A DNA stretch of 64,000 nucleotides from Ligustrum vulgare (Eukaryota > Streptophyta > Magnoliopsida > Lamiales > Oleaceae), in the NCBI GenBank assembly GCA_963555705.1, contig OY743190.1:37244929-37308928 (forward strand), in the 5' to 3' direction. The stretch's first letter is position 1. Each line of letters starts with the position of its first letter. Both the position numbers and the translations under genes were made by a program. The notes beneath the pieces were generated by a model that worked only from the letters and a program-made list of their open reading frames with translations, was not told the origin of the DNA and ran no database searches. Of the stretch, positions 1 through 11,051 are shown in pieces.

Positions 1-419
1 ACAAGAATAATATACTCTAGTTAAAGTTGAAGAAACTCCTAAGAGATTACAAGAGCAAAGGAGGTTTTTACCTTACCCCAAAGGAGTCTCTCAAGACCAA
101 GCCAAATGAACATCCAAGTTATCTCTAGGGTTTGGGGGAAATGGGTATTTATAGTACCAAAATTGAGAGAATAAGGAAATCCCGAAAATAAACAAAAATC
201 TATTGAAATTTGGGTCTGAGTGAAGCGCACGGCCGCTAAGAGTAATTTCCCAGCAAATGTCACGCGGCCACAACTTGTTTCAACCACGTGGCCGCCTGGT
301 TGGATTTTCAGCACCTCGTGATTTTTTTTATCTTCCACTTGATTCTTGGCTTGTCTCTTGACGTGATCACTTTGTTTGGCCTTGAATATTCTTCCAAAAT
401 AGCCCATAATTGACCTAGA
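1..419 (-). other. Non-coding sequence 3' of the E0 pol remnant, possible LTR
   Basis: No convincing gene. The short open frames here have no family features. The stretch holds three clustered GGCCGC/GCGGCC-type motifs (about 228-292), which resemble GC-rich islets seen in LTRs of some plant Ty3/gypsy lineages. It lies where the 3' end of the minus-strand element E0 should be. An LTR assignment is therefore an inference, and its left end is outside the window. Confidence 0.3.
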
Positions 420-2181
420 GCTCTTCGAACATGCACTTCAAAATTTGTTTGTCTTGGATAATTAATTTGCTGTGCCAAGCCCCTATGATTCTCATCACTA
501 TCTCTATGGAGCTTTCCCATGGGAAGCAACTGAATTTGTGTTCATTTATATTGGCCGCGTTGTATAGACTTGTTTCTACTATTCAAAACCAACTTAAATC
601 AGATGCAACTCCTAATGGTTCGGGACCTCTTTAGCTTGTCCAATTGTTGCTCAGGGCTTATTTTTCCATTCTTTTTTAAGACAAGTACAATATTCGATAA
701 CTATTCAAAATATATGGTCATTCTAACAAAACATGCTTTTGTAATTGCTTAGGTTCTTTCTTTATTTTAGGCAATTCATTAGATGCAATACGTCTATGTT
801 GTTGTTTATGAAGTTTAATATTTTGCTTGGTGGGCAACCTATGCTCTACTAAATTTCTATCCAAAACAAGCATTTGTTCATATTCCTAAGCAAAACAATC
901 TCTATATTCTTTTAATAAAGAGATGAACTCGTTACTTACCTCTTCACTAAGCAATTGGCTGGTAAAGATTGGACGATCTTCTCCTTCATCACCAATGTTC
1001 ACCTTGTCTTTCAGGGATCCAATGTTTTTTCTCCTCTTGTTTTTTCTTCAAAATCTTATTTATAAACCATTAATTTCACTATAAGGGCCATAACTTCGGC
1101 CAGTATATTCTATAACTGATTTTGTGTCATACCTCCTTGATTATCTTTTTGCGAATTACTAGCTCTTCAAATGCCACTACGTTTGGCCTCATTTAAGTAA
1201 ATAGTTCAATAAGAGCTTCTACTGAATATGGCTCTTTACTTTGTGCTTGTGTTTCTTCTTCTTTTTCAACCACCCTAACTAGTCCATAATTTCCTTCGTA
1301 CATGAATCTTTCTATCGAGTTAGCTTCCACAACAAAGGGCCTTTGATAAGCATTCACGTCTTTACCCTCACCTTTATTATTCAAGAATACTAAGCATTGA
1401 TGCAACGATAAAGGGATACACTGACTTCCATGTAGTTAATATTTTCCTACCAGTACATTGTAATTTGTGGATCTCTCTGTTATGAAGAAAACAATGCACT
1501 TTGTCATACTACCCCACTATTACCCCTTAAGGCTTAACTCTTTTGGCAGAAGTTACTCCTCCATTGACGCTAGTCAACACTATTTTGTATCAGATTTGGC
1601 AAACTTTCTTATAATTTTGTACGAAATAGTATTTATAACTGCTCCATTGTCGATTTGCACTTTAGATATACGAACGTCATCAATTAAGGCCTTTATATAC
1701 AAGGGAATTAAATGCTTGGTCAAACTCAATGAAGGCTTCCCGAAAATGACCTTCTCTGTTGATTCTACCTTGACTTTTTGCTTACACTTTTCCATTTAAA
1801 TTTTCCTAGACATTTCTACTTGTAACATTTACTCTCTCTGGACTTCTTTAACTTCTCCCACTTGCATGGAACTCTCTAATAACTCTCTCCAACCTATAGG
1901 TGGAGGAAATATCTTTGAGGAGACCCATACTTTTTAGAGCGAGGTACTATTATCTTTGTCTTGGGCGTTCCATATAGGACGATATAATTAAATGAGCACC
2001 CAAACGGCTTCCATAACAATCCAACTACTAGATTCCCTTCTTGATATAATTTCTTGAGGAGTTTACCACATGAAACTCTCCTTCTGCATTCTGCATCCAA
2101 ATCTAGCTCTTCTTCTACATCTGTCATCTCATCATCCTCAAACTCAAAAAATTCCCCAACTCTTGCAATCACCCTATTAGA
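420..2181 (-). pseudogene. E0: Ty3/gypsy pol remnant (retropepsin to start of reverse transcriptase)
   Basis: Read on the minus strand, this is a decayed pol. About 1795-1580 contains a retropepsin-like segment with a D-N-G-A motif where D-S/T-G-A is usual, followed by a hydrophobic stretch typical of plant gypsy proteases. About 1405-1193 matches the linker that follows protease in plant gypsy polyproteins (an LHQCL-like segment and a YEGN segment). About 1015-690 reads, with stops, like the spacer and first RT block (an EEVxxEFxxLLxxYxDxFA pattern, then a KKNGK-like segment). Several stops and frameshifts show it is dead, and most of RT, RNase H and integrase are missing. E1 is inserted at its right edge (2182). 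Lineage is uncertain; the linker suits a non-chromodomain Tat/Athila-like element. Confidence 0.6.
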
Positions 2182-3051
2182 TGTAACGCCCCAAATTTTA
2201 TAGAGCTTTAAAACTTGAAGCGTTACCAAATTCATAATTTTTGTTTATTTGTTCTAAATAATGAAGAACAAACATGATTTTATAAAATGTGATTTTTGAG
2301 AAAATGAATATTGCCTTTGTAATTTAAATAAATCATCAATAATTAAACAACACTTTAAAGAAATAGCATCACATAACATTCAAATTACATAATTCACCAT
2401 TAACTTAAAGAAATATAATTAAGTCACAATAGCCAGTAGCTAAAAGATGTAAAAAGAATACATAAAAAGTCATTAAAAATGATAAATCTAGAAATTTATA
2501 TTTGTAACTTTTTACTTGGCATCCCATAGGCACCCACTCATCCAATCTTCTACGCGTCCAACAAGACTATCTTAATTTGAAAATTTGTAAGTAAGTGAGT
2601 ATTTAAAAATACCCAGAAAGATAGGTACAATTCTAATTCATCATAATATAAATATAAAGTACATTGTTACCAAACATTTTTCCTCTTTTAGAGTAGCTCG
2701 CCATAATAAAAACTAGCTCAAGGAATTACTTAAGAATCTCACATCGATCCTGAAGGATTTAACATAGAATCGACCCGAAGGCCTTAAGCGATTAAAAGCA
2801 ACAATATATAGATATCATAAAAAATTAGAATTAAAATCCTTGCACATAATTTATCTTACCTTTATAAATCAAACGATTTTTAGAAAGAAAAATATGATTG
2901 CACGTTCCAGTCTTTCATTCCAATCTTTCATTCACCACGCCGCTATGTGTTCAGTTGGTGGCTACTGATTTGTGAAAAGAAGAACTTATACAATAACTTC
3001 TGGTTTCAAAATAATAAATAAATGAAAGGACAACCAGTTGGACTCATAAAG

Positions 3052-3063
3052 ATTTACCCAAAC
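3052..3063. repeat. LINE target-site duplication, left copy
   Basis: ATTTACCCAAAC is repeated exactly at 6336-6347, flanking the LINE. A 12-bp duplication fits target-primed reverse transcription. Confidence 0.85.
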
Positions 3064-6000
3064 TTCAAGTGACGAGTTAGAGAGAGGTGCTCTCAACCTG
3101 GGCGATAATCACCATTCCCCTTGGTTATTGATGGGGGATTTTAATAGTATCCTGAGGGATGATGAGAGGCAAAATGGGGTTGGTTATTGTTCATCATATG
3201 AGCTTAATGATTTTTGGGAGTGCTGCATCTATTCAGGTCTTAGTGATTTGAACTCTATTGGTTGCAAATATACATGGTTTAGAAATGAAGTTTGGATGAA
3301 ACTGGATAGAGCAATGGTTAATGGAGCATGGGCAAACATGGGGCTCTTTGGTCTAGTTAACTTCCTCCCCCAAGGATGTTTATCTGACCATTCACCTTGT
3401 ATTATCACTCTATTTCAACCTGATTGCAATAAACCGAAGCCGTTTAAGTTCTTTAACATGTGGGCATCTCATGAAATTTTTTTAAGCATTGTTCATCAAA
3501 ACTGGTCAGCGCAGCAGTACTTTGGCACGGCTCAGTATCAGTTTTGTAAGAAACTTAAGGATTTGAAGCGCCCCCTCCATAGCCTCAACAAGAAACATTT
3601 TTCCCATATTTCTTCTAGAGCCGAGAGAGCAAGGGCTGATTTGGAAACTGCACAACTTCAATTGCACGATAACCCCGCTAATCTTGATCTTCAGGTTCGG
3701 ATGGATGAACTGAAAAAACATGCGGTAAATCTTTGTGAATCTGAAAGGAGCTTCTACTTCCAGCAGGCTAAGTGTGTCTACTTAAAGAATTGTGATAAAG
3801 GGACCAAATTTTTTCATTCATTGTTAAAAACGTAACATGAAACGTAATCATATTGCAGCATTGGTCAAAACTGATGGGGATCTTATAGTTTCTCAGGATG
3901 AAGTTTCCTCGAAGTTTGTAACGTACTATAAAAACCTGCTGGTGACAGATTCTTATTGTGAACAACTCGACAGTGCTATTCTCCGAAATGGACCGGTCCT
4001 TTCTGATGAATTAATTCTGAATGTTCATAAACGAATCACTATCAAAGAGATTAAGGCTGCAGTTTTTTATGTTGGGGATGATAAATCACCGGGGCCTGAT
4101 GGGTTTGCTTCTTGTTTTTTTAAAAAAGCTTGGGGAATTGTTGGTGGTGATTTTTGCAAGGCTGTATTTGAATTTTTTTAGACGGGTTCTCTCCTCAAGC
4201 AAATCAATCATGCAGTTATTGCATTGATTCCTAAATCCAGTCACTCATCGTCTGTGGGTGATTACAGACCAATTGCTTACTGCAATGTGATTTCTAAAGT
4301 GATCTCTAAAATTCTTGCAACTAGACTTGCCCCCACTTTATGCTCCATCATTGATTGTGCTCAGTCGGCCTTTGTGGAGGGTAGGAATATGACAGAGAAT
4401 ATCCATCTTGCTCAGGAGCTTCTGAAACAATATAACAAGAAACGCATCTCCCTAAGATTTCTTCTCAAAATTGATCTTAAGAAGGCCTTTGACACCATTA
4501 GTTGGAAATTCCTTCAGGAGGTACTTATAGGGTTGGGATATCCCTCCAATTTTGTCAGGTGGATTATGGAATGTGTCACTACTCCAATGTATTCCATTCG
4601 ATTGAATGGCCAAATGCATGGTTTCTTTCATGGGTACAGGGGCACAGGGAGACCCACTCTCTCCATTTCTCTTTGTGCTTTGTCTTGAATATCTTTCAAG
4701 ATTATTGAGTATTGCCACTAATGATCCAGATTTTAATTTCCATCCGAAATGTGGTCAGCTTAAGTTAACTCACCTCACATTTGCAGATGATTTGTGGCTT
4801 TTTGCTAGAGGAGATATTACCTCAGTAGAGATTCTCCTTCATTGCCTTCATAAGTTTGGTGAGGTGTCTGGGTTGAAAATGAATGTTATGAAGTCTTCTG
4901 TATTCACGGGAGGGATTGATGGGGGTTTACTGCAAGATATTTTATCTATTTCGAGCATCCCAAAAGGCATTATGCCTTTTAGATATCTTGGGATTCCTCT
5001 GGTTGCTGAGAAACTTAAAACTACTCATTATGCCCCCTTTGTGGATAAAGTGACGGATACTATTAAAGCATGGCCGAGGAATTCTCTATCCCACGCAGGA
5101 CGTGCCAAATTAATCAAGAGTGTTGTTCAAGGAATTTAAAGCTTTTGGCTCTCTATCTTACCTATACCCGCGACCGTTCTTGATAAAATCACTAAACTTT
5201 TCAGGAATTATCTTTGAAATGGGGGCAAAGCACTGGTTGCTTGGAGAAACATTTGTCTTCCCAAAACAGAGGGGGGACTTGGATTTAAGGATCTTAAGGG
5301 AGGGAATGCATCATTGCTTGCAAAAGTACTATGGAATTTCCATGATAAAAAGGATTCTCTTTGGATGCGATGGATTCATCAAGTATATCTTTGGGGCTCA
5401 TCCATTTGGGATATCATGGTTAGGAAAGATGATTCGGCCCTTTTCAAGAGGTTACTTCAACTAAGGGACATAGTTACTCGCATGGAGGACAGTGTGGACA
5501 ATGACGCATGCAAACTGGGTTCTTGGAAAATTGGGCATAGATTTAATAATGAGGCTACCTATGATTATTTTAGAGAACGTGGCACGATCAAGCCTTGGGC
5601 CAAAACTGTTTGGAGAAATTGTATTGCTCCTAAAATGGCATTTAACTTGTGGCTTGCGGTTCTAGGGAAATTTCTCACAAAGGACAAGTTGGTTTATCTT
5701 GACATTGACATGGAGTGTGAATTTTGTCATTACCCGATTGAGGACCAGCAGCATCTTTTTTTTTTTTTTTTCCAGTGCACACTTACGTCCAGTATTTGGA
5801 GGAGAATTAGATCATGGCCTGGAATCTCTAGCGCAAAGGGTTTCATCCCAAGTGCAGTTAAGTGGATTAAGAAGCAAGCTAAAGGAACTACTTGGCACGC
5901 TGCATGTAAGCATATCGCTCTTGCAGCAACTATCTATCATATTTGGATTGTACATAACAGGCTTAGTTTTGGAGATCTTAAAACAAATGAAGACAATATT

Positions 6001-6335
6001 GTGAGAAGAATCAAAACACATGTATACAAAACAACTTTTGATTTGTATCCTCATGTTTTGAATCTTTTTGTATCTCTTGAGGTTTAAGACTATTTGTTTT
6101 GATATTGTAGATATTTTCCCGGGTATGCCCGGTGTATTTGTTGTCACCTATTGGACTTCCTTATTTTGACTGGGTTTGCCCCAGTATTGTATGTATTTTC
6201 TCCTTCATGGCTTTGTCCATTTTTGTATAGCTTGCTAGGTACTTTTAGCAGGTTTCATTACCTTTCCCGGGTATGCCCGGTGAATTTGTAACACATTTTG
6301 ATCAATTAAATTTTTACATTTACGATAAAAAAACA
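3064..6335 (+). mobile_element. 5'-truncated L1-type LINE
   Basis: A plus-strand non-LTR retrotransposon of about 3.3 kb with exact 12-bp flanking duplications. The 5' end is truncated inside the apurinic/apyrimidinic endonuclease domain, so ORF1 and the start of ORF2 are missing. The 3' end has a short A-rich tail (ACGATAAAAAAACA). Just upstream, a CCCGGGTATGCCCGGTG motif is repeated at about 6118 and 6267, forming a short direct repeat in the 3' UTR. It is inserted in the E1 LTR. Confidence 0.88.
3128..6087 (+). pseudogene. LINE ORF2 (endonuclease C-terminus, reverse transcriptase, zf-RVT)
   Basis: Domains in order: the C-terminal half of the endonuclease, with a GDFN motif near 3131 and an SDHSPC motif near 3390; a linker; L1-type reverse transcriptase from about 4085 to 5140, with SPGPDG near 4090, a KAFD block near 4485 and the catalytic FADD motif near 4783; and a zf-RVT zinc-binding domain near 5590-5790 (W..AP...FNLW...., then CEFC). 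Known role: nicking of target DNA and target-primed reverse transcription. It is broken by a stop at 3833, a stop near 4179, a frameshift near 4640-4690, a stop near 5137 and further shifts. A run of sixteen T residues near 5757 lies within the zf-RVT codons and is a likely slippage site. Confidence 0.85.
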
Positions 6336-6347
6336 ATTTACCCAAAC
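6336..6347. repeat. LINE target-site duplication, right copy
   Basis: Exact copy of 3052-3063 (ATTTACCCAAAC), directly after the A-rich tail. Confidence 0.85.
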
Positions 6348-7493
6348 GTCCAGAACTAGGAGGTATATATAGTAGCCTGCAGTGTTCTTTTCTGATTAAA
6401 CATGTAACGCCCAGAATTCCGTGAAACCCGGGACGCCACTTTTTTAAAACTGACTTTATTGCGGAAAATAAATTTAATTTTAAATCATCACATTCATTAT
6501 TTGAAGACTTCAGCGAAAACTTAATCAATTTAAAATATAGGACAATACATAAAACTTAGGTCTAAATTGTTTAAAAGAAATTAACGATAAATAATCTAAT
6601 CAGTAACATTCATAAAATTGACTAAAAATTGTCATCATTTATTAAATTTTCCAATTCTGCCCCTTTCGTATGCCTCCATCTTCGAGATCTGCAAAAACTG
6701 TTAAAAATGAAATAAGCATTTCGAAAGAAATACTCATTAGACTCATCGCCAAAAATTAATTTACAGAATAATTTAACACATACTTATGAAATCATACAGT
6801 GACATCATCATCATCATAGGCTCTTTTAATAAAATCAAAGGCTCTTTAAAAATCATAGGGTGTGGGTAGTCTCGTCTTATGCATTAAAGCATGTAAGTTA
6901 TGCATAACATCATTTCTCATCTTATCTCATAAAAGATATTCTCGTCTCGTCTCATGCATCAAAGCATATAAATCACGTAATGTGACGACCCGAATTCTCG
7001 ACCATTCGAGTGCCACTAAAAGTGACTCATATCATATTATCGAGACTTAAATAGTAATGTAAAAATTATTCAAAAGAATAAATTAGAATCCCATAATTTT
7101 ATTTGTGAATAAAAATAGAACATAATTTTCTTACATAAAGTTCAACATAATTATCTCATCAATCTTAACCACTTTTGCCACTTCCATGTTGACCGCCTCG
7201 AACCTTCAATTATCTGAAAATGGTAAATATCGTGGAGTGAGATTTATAAAATCCCAGTAAGTATACCAAGCATAAATTTTCTTTTGAAAGCATATGGATC
7301 ATTTTCATCATAACATAGGATAGGATCGAAATACTCATAAACATAGGGAGACACAAGAATTTTACCGAACTTAAATGGCAAGAATTCTTATGTGTAGCGC
7401 TACTAAACTCCGGTCCCCTTAGCATAATCATAAACATATCATATGGAACCCATAACAATCTTGTGAGATTGATTTCATAGCAATGATCCAAAC

Positions 7494-8404
7494 ATTTTCA
7501 TAAAAACATAAGATATACTTACTTGTCATAAAAACATACTTACTTTTCATAAAAATATAAGGTGTATTTACCTTTCATAAAAACATACTTACTTTTCATA
7601 AAAACATAAGATATACTTACTTGTCATAAAAACATACTTACTTTTCATAAAAACATAAGGTGTATTTACCTTTCATAAAAACATACTTACTTTTCATAAA
7701 AACATAAGATATACTTACTTGTCATAAAAACATACTTACTTTTCATAAAAACATAAGGTGTATTTACCTTTCATAAAAACATACTTACTTTTCATAAAAA
7801 CATAAGATATACTTACTTGTCATAAAAACATACTTACTTTTCATAAAAACATAAGGTGTATTTACCTTTCATAAAAACATACTTACTTTTCATAAAAACA
7901 TAAGATATACTTACTTGTCATAAAAACATACTTACTTTTCATAAAAACATAAGGTGTATTTACCTTTCATAAAAACATACTTACTTTTCATAAAAACATA
8001 AGATATACTTACTTGTCATAAAAACATACTTACTTTTCATAAAAACATAAGGTGTATTTACCTTTCATAAAAACATACTTACTTTTCATAAAAACATAAG
8101 ATATACTTACATTTCATAAAAACATATTTACTTTACATAAAAACATAAGATATACTTACATTTCATAAAAACATACTTACTTTACATAAAAACATAAGAT
8201 ATACTTACATTTCATAAAAACATACTTACTTTACATAAAAACATAAGATATACTTACATTTCATAAAAACATACTTACTTTACATAAAAACATAAGATAT
8301 ACTTACATTTCATAAAAACATACTTACTTTACATAAAAACATAAGATATACTTACATTTCATAAAAACATACTTACTTTACATAAAAACATAAGATATAC
8401 TTAC
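7494..8404. repeat. 49-nt tandem array in the E3 left LTR
   Basis: Each unit is a 28-nt plus a 21-nt subunit built on CATAAAAACATA. Alternating subunits end in AGATATACTTAC or AGGTGTATTTACC, giving a 98-nt higher-order unit in the left part. The right part is a simpler 49-nt repeat. The array lies near the minus-strand U3/R region, so it could act on the promoter or give the LTR its length variability. Confidence 0.92.
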
Positions 8405-8632
8405 CTTTTAAAAGATTAAAATGAAGTGTAGTAGTAAACGAACCAAAACTTTCTTGACCACCTTGAATTTCTCTTACTTGTGGATTTTGTCAAGAGATTG
8501 GAAATAAGTGTATATGTGTAGAGTTGTGTGTAAAAGAGATGGGTTTAAATAGATGTATAAAGTTGGCATATTATAAACATAATCATTCAATTCTATTAAT
8601 TTTAACACATCCTTTTCTTAAAGTAAAGCACC

Positions 8633-8980
8633 ATTCATATACTTTTCCATATTTATACAAATATTATGCTCTTCATGATTATATATAATGGAGTATATAA
8701 ATCATTCATATACTTTTCCAATTTTATACAAATATTATGCTCTTCATGATTATATATAATGGAGTATATAAATCATTCATATACTTTTCCATTTTTTTAT
8801 ACAAATATTATGCTCTTCATGATTACATATAATGGAGTCTTATTAATCATTCATATACTTTTCCATATTTATACAAATATTATGCTCTTCATGATTATAT
8901 ATAATGGAGTATATAAATCATTCATATACTTTTTCATTTTTTATACAAATATTATGCTCTTCATGATTACATATAATGGA
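8633..8980. repeat. About 70-nt tandem array in the E3 left LTR
   Basis: Five units built on ATTCATATACTTTTCCA..., ACAAATATTATGCTCTTCATG and ATATAATGGAG. The same array is at 15272-15619. Confidence 0.9.
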
Positions 8981-9274
8981 ACCTCTCATGCTTGCATATA
9001 TTTTCTTAATTTAAATAATAAAAGTAATTTTTGTATAAATAAATATTGGGATAACATTGAATTAAGTATTTGGACTTAATATACTTTAAATCAAGAGAAT
9101 GGAGATATTTTTATAAATTCGGAATTTAATTTAAAATCGAACGATCTCGATTATTTCTTGACTTGGCTATATGAATACGTCGCTGCGTTAACTTAATAAA
9201 AATGGGTGAAATAGTAGCGACACGATTTTCTATTAAAATAATTATTAATCGCGTAAAAATTCTTGGTCGCTACA

Positions 9275-9294
9275 AACTTACCCCCTTAAAATAA
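9275..9294 (-). other. E3 polypurine tract
   Basis: On the minus strand the bases directly before the 3' LTR read TTTTAAGGGGGTAAGTT. This purine-rich tract is where plus-strand DNA synthesis is primed in LTR retrotransposons. Confidence 0.8.
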
Positions 9295-9545
9295 TTTCGT
9301 CCTCGAAATTAAACTTACTTGATCTTATGATTTCTGAACACTTAATCAGAATCTCTTCTCTTCTTCTCTTAGGTAGTATCATTGCTACTATATTTAACCC
9401 ACTGGACTTTGACTAAATGCATATCTTTGTTTTTCTTAAAAACATGGACTTTTCTATCAATAATAGACATATGTGTCTACTCATAAATTCTGACTTAAAA
9501 GGAAAATTCCCAATCGTATGTGATATTTCATCATGTCTTGTAGTA
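9295..9545 (-). pseudogene. E3 remnant of the pol 3' end (chromodomain region and tail)
   Basis: Minus-strand reading gives, with a frame break, a basic segment, then HLVKVQW (the core of the integrase-linked chromodomain in plant chromoviruses), and further on an FEDEI-like tail just before the polypurine tract. The matching part of E2 (about 20830-20935) has the same chromodomain core. This is all that survives of the polyprotein and shows which family E3 came from. Confidence 0.7.
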
Positions 9546-10195
9546 CTCATGTAACCTGTCACTTATCATCGTATCATGTGACCTCAAATATTCGTATTAA
9601 TATCTCTAAAATTTCAATAAATCTTTACTAACATAACATATCATACCATAATAATTAGTCATTTCTTCTTATCACCAAATATCCCAAAGTAAATAAAATG
9701 GTTACCTGAATATTCCCTATGTAATATATCCAAACATATTATTCATCAATCAACATAATATCATCAGCTTATCTTTTCCCATATTTGTAACCAAAAAATT
9801 CAAATAAATAATTAGCTCCCAAATAACTAAAATTCTTCACTTAATTGTCACAACATTTCCCGCAAGGTATTTCTTTCACTTGTACATACTTATGAATTCT
9901 GATTCGATACGGTCCTTATTTCACTTTCACGTATTCCCGTATCATCACACCATACCTTAATTACTTATTATTATACCTAAAATATCAGTACCAAATCCAA
10001 GAAAATATTCTGTATCTCAAAATCTTATCATCAAATCTTCCTTTATCGATAAAATTAAACAGCGCATTAATTCTTGTCTCTTCTTTTCATTATTCTATTC
10101 CGCGCTTTCTTGCTGGAATCAATATCAGATGGATCCACTTAGTTCCTTTATACCTTTAAATAGATCATGTTGGGAAGAGGTTAGATCCATCAAAA
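9546..10195 (+). other. Cargo upstream region of E3
   Basis: AT-rich, without a convincing gene until the zinc-finger ORF. A short open frame begins at an ATG at 10131 (MDPLSSF...) and overlaps the next ORF in another frame; I assign it no function. A TATA-like TTTAAATAG lies at 10155-10163, about 35 bases before the ATG at 10196. The left cargo boundary (about 9545) is judged from where similarity to the E2 pol tail ends. Confidence 0.45.
10155..10163 (+). promoter_or_regulatory. TATA-like box before the zinc-finger ORF
   Basis: TTTAAATAG, 33 bases upstream of the ATG at 10196. The identical nonamer precedes the LOG ORF. Promoter activity is inferred. Confidence 0.35.
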
Positions 10196-10741
10196 ATGGA
10201 TATCATCCTTTCAAACATTCGCAAGTATTATTCCAATCTTCCTATGAATGATCTGAGAAAAATTTATCGAATTAGGCTCGAAAGGTTGAGGTTGCTGATG
10301 GCTCATGGTATTCCAGAAGATGTTCGCTGGTTGATCGAAGCAAAAGTTCGATTATCTGGTGAATTACCTATGACATTTCCAAAGCACATGCCTGGTTTAG
10401 GCAAAAGCACCTTCGCAAAGAAACGAAGAGCAAAAAGGCTGAATGGTTGCTACAAATGTGCTCGTTGGAACTGTGATACTCGTTGCAAAACAGTAGGATA
10501 TTCTTCTACTAATCGGGATGATAAAATCAAATTCATAAAGGGTGGACTGAGTAAGGAGTCTTTGGATGATATTCGACTGACTCTTGAGACGCACCCAAGT
10601 GGTTATGTGCAACGTGAACTTCTCTCCTTATACGCTCAGTTTAACGAAGACAAAAATCGTTATAGTCTCAAAAATATAACTGCAAAAGATCCTATCTGCC
10701 AGTCTGTTTTACACAATGAGGTTGTGGCAAATCAGCATTGA
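10196..10741 (+). CDS. Carlavirus-type nucleic-acid-binding (cysteine-rich) protein, 181 aa
   Basis: Uninterrupted ORF. Residues 70-84 form a G-x-S-x-x-A stretch followed by a basic run (K75 K76 R77 R78 A79 K80 R81). This leads into Cys85, Cys88, Cys93 and Cys97, then S-x-x-N (S103-N106) and an F-I-x-x-G segment (113-116). This order is the signature of the small cysteine-rich RNA-binding proteins encoded at the 3' end of carlavirus genomes (Viral_NABP family), which act as RNA-binding proteins and silencing suppressors or transcriptional modulators in plants. Those proteins are usually near 100 aa; this one has longer N- and C-terminal parts. The ORF is antisense to E3 and shares its strand with LOG, 310 bp downstream. 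Either it is an endogenised RNA-virus gene, or the resemblance is convergent. The family assignment is from motif recognition only. Confidence 0.6.
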   Translation: MDIILSNIRKYYSNLPMNDLRKIYRIRLERLRLLMAHGIPEDVRWLIEAKVRLSGELPMTFPKHMPGLGKSTFAKKRRAKRLNGCYKCARWNCDTRCKTVGYSSTNRDDKIKFIKGGLSKESLDDIRLTLETHPSGYVQRELLSLYAQFNEDKNRYSLKNITAKDPICQSVLHNEVVANQH

Positions 10742-11051
10742 TATAAGGTAAATCTCTTGATACATATTTAAAATATTCTTCTGTTTCCTTTCACGCGTTT
10801 TGATAAAGGTTGGTAAAAATATATTTTCCTTTCTCGAGGTTTGATAAAGCTGGAAAATAAATCACCGAAAGATGAAAGCTTTGATAAAATAGTCAAAAGT
10901 AGGCTGATTTTGTCAAAAGTAAATCTTTACTTTTTCAGAATCAATCAAAAACAGTAAATTTTTCCGGCTTTAAATAGCCAAACATATTTCATAGTTCAGG
11001 CATCCCAAAATCACATCTTCTTGGTAAGTTTTCTCTTCTATACTATCAAAG
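10742..11051 (+). promoter_or_regulatory. Spacer upstream of LOG with a TATA-like box and TTTGATAAA repeats
   Basis: Contains three TTTGATAAA copies (about 10798, 10840 and 10888), two CAAAAGTA copies and a TATA-like CTTTAAATAGCC at 10968-10979, about 73-84 bases before the LOG ATG. This is suitable spacing for a plant core promoter with a 5' UTR of about 50 bases. It shows no similarity to the LTRs, so LOG may be driven by its own promoter rather than by the retrotransposon, which would transcribe it antisense. Confidence 0.4.

Larger units (their letters stand above)
6981..9274 (-). repeat. E3 3' LTR
   Basis: 2,294 bp, beginning TGTGACGACCCG and ending GGTCGCTACA on the plus strand. Contains a long 49-nt tandem array and a second array of about 70-nt units. 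It has one array unit more than the right LTR. Short open frames inside it are reading-frame noise from the repeats. Confidence 0.92.

Noticed and set aside
7210..7491. 93-aa minus-strand open frame repeated at 13897-14178
   Set aside because: It lies in the E3 LTR and is duplicated only because LTRs are duplicated. No family features.
7494..8404. CRISPR-like regular repeats
   Set aside because: Units are directly adjacent with no unique spacers, in a plant LTR; this is an ordinary tandem array.
8759..9079. 106-aa plus-strand open frame in the E3 LTR, repeated at 15398-15718
   Set aside because: It is the translation of the 70-nt tandem array, so its repeated hydrophobic peptide is an artefact.
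10131..10268. Short plus-strand ORF overlapping the start of the zinc-finger ORF
   Set aside because: Starts with a plausible ATG but is only about 45 codons with no recognised feature. Mentioned in the cargo entry but not called a gene.
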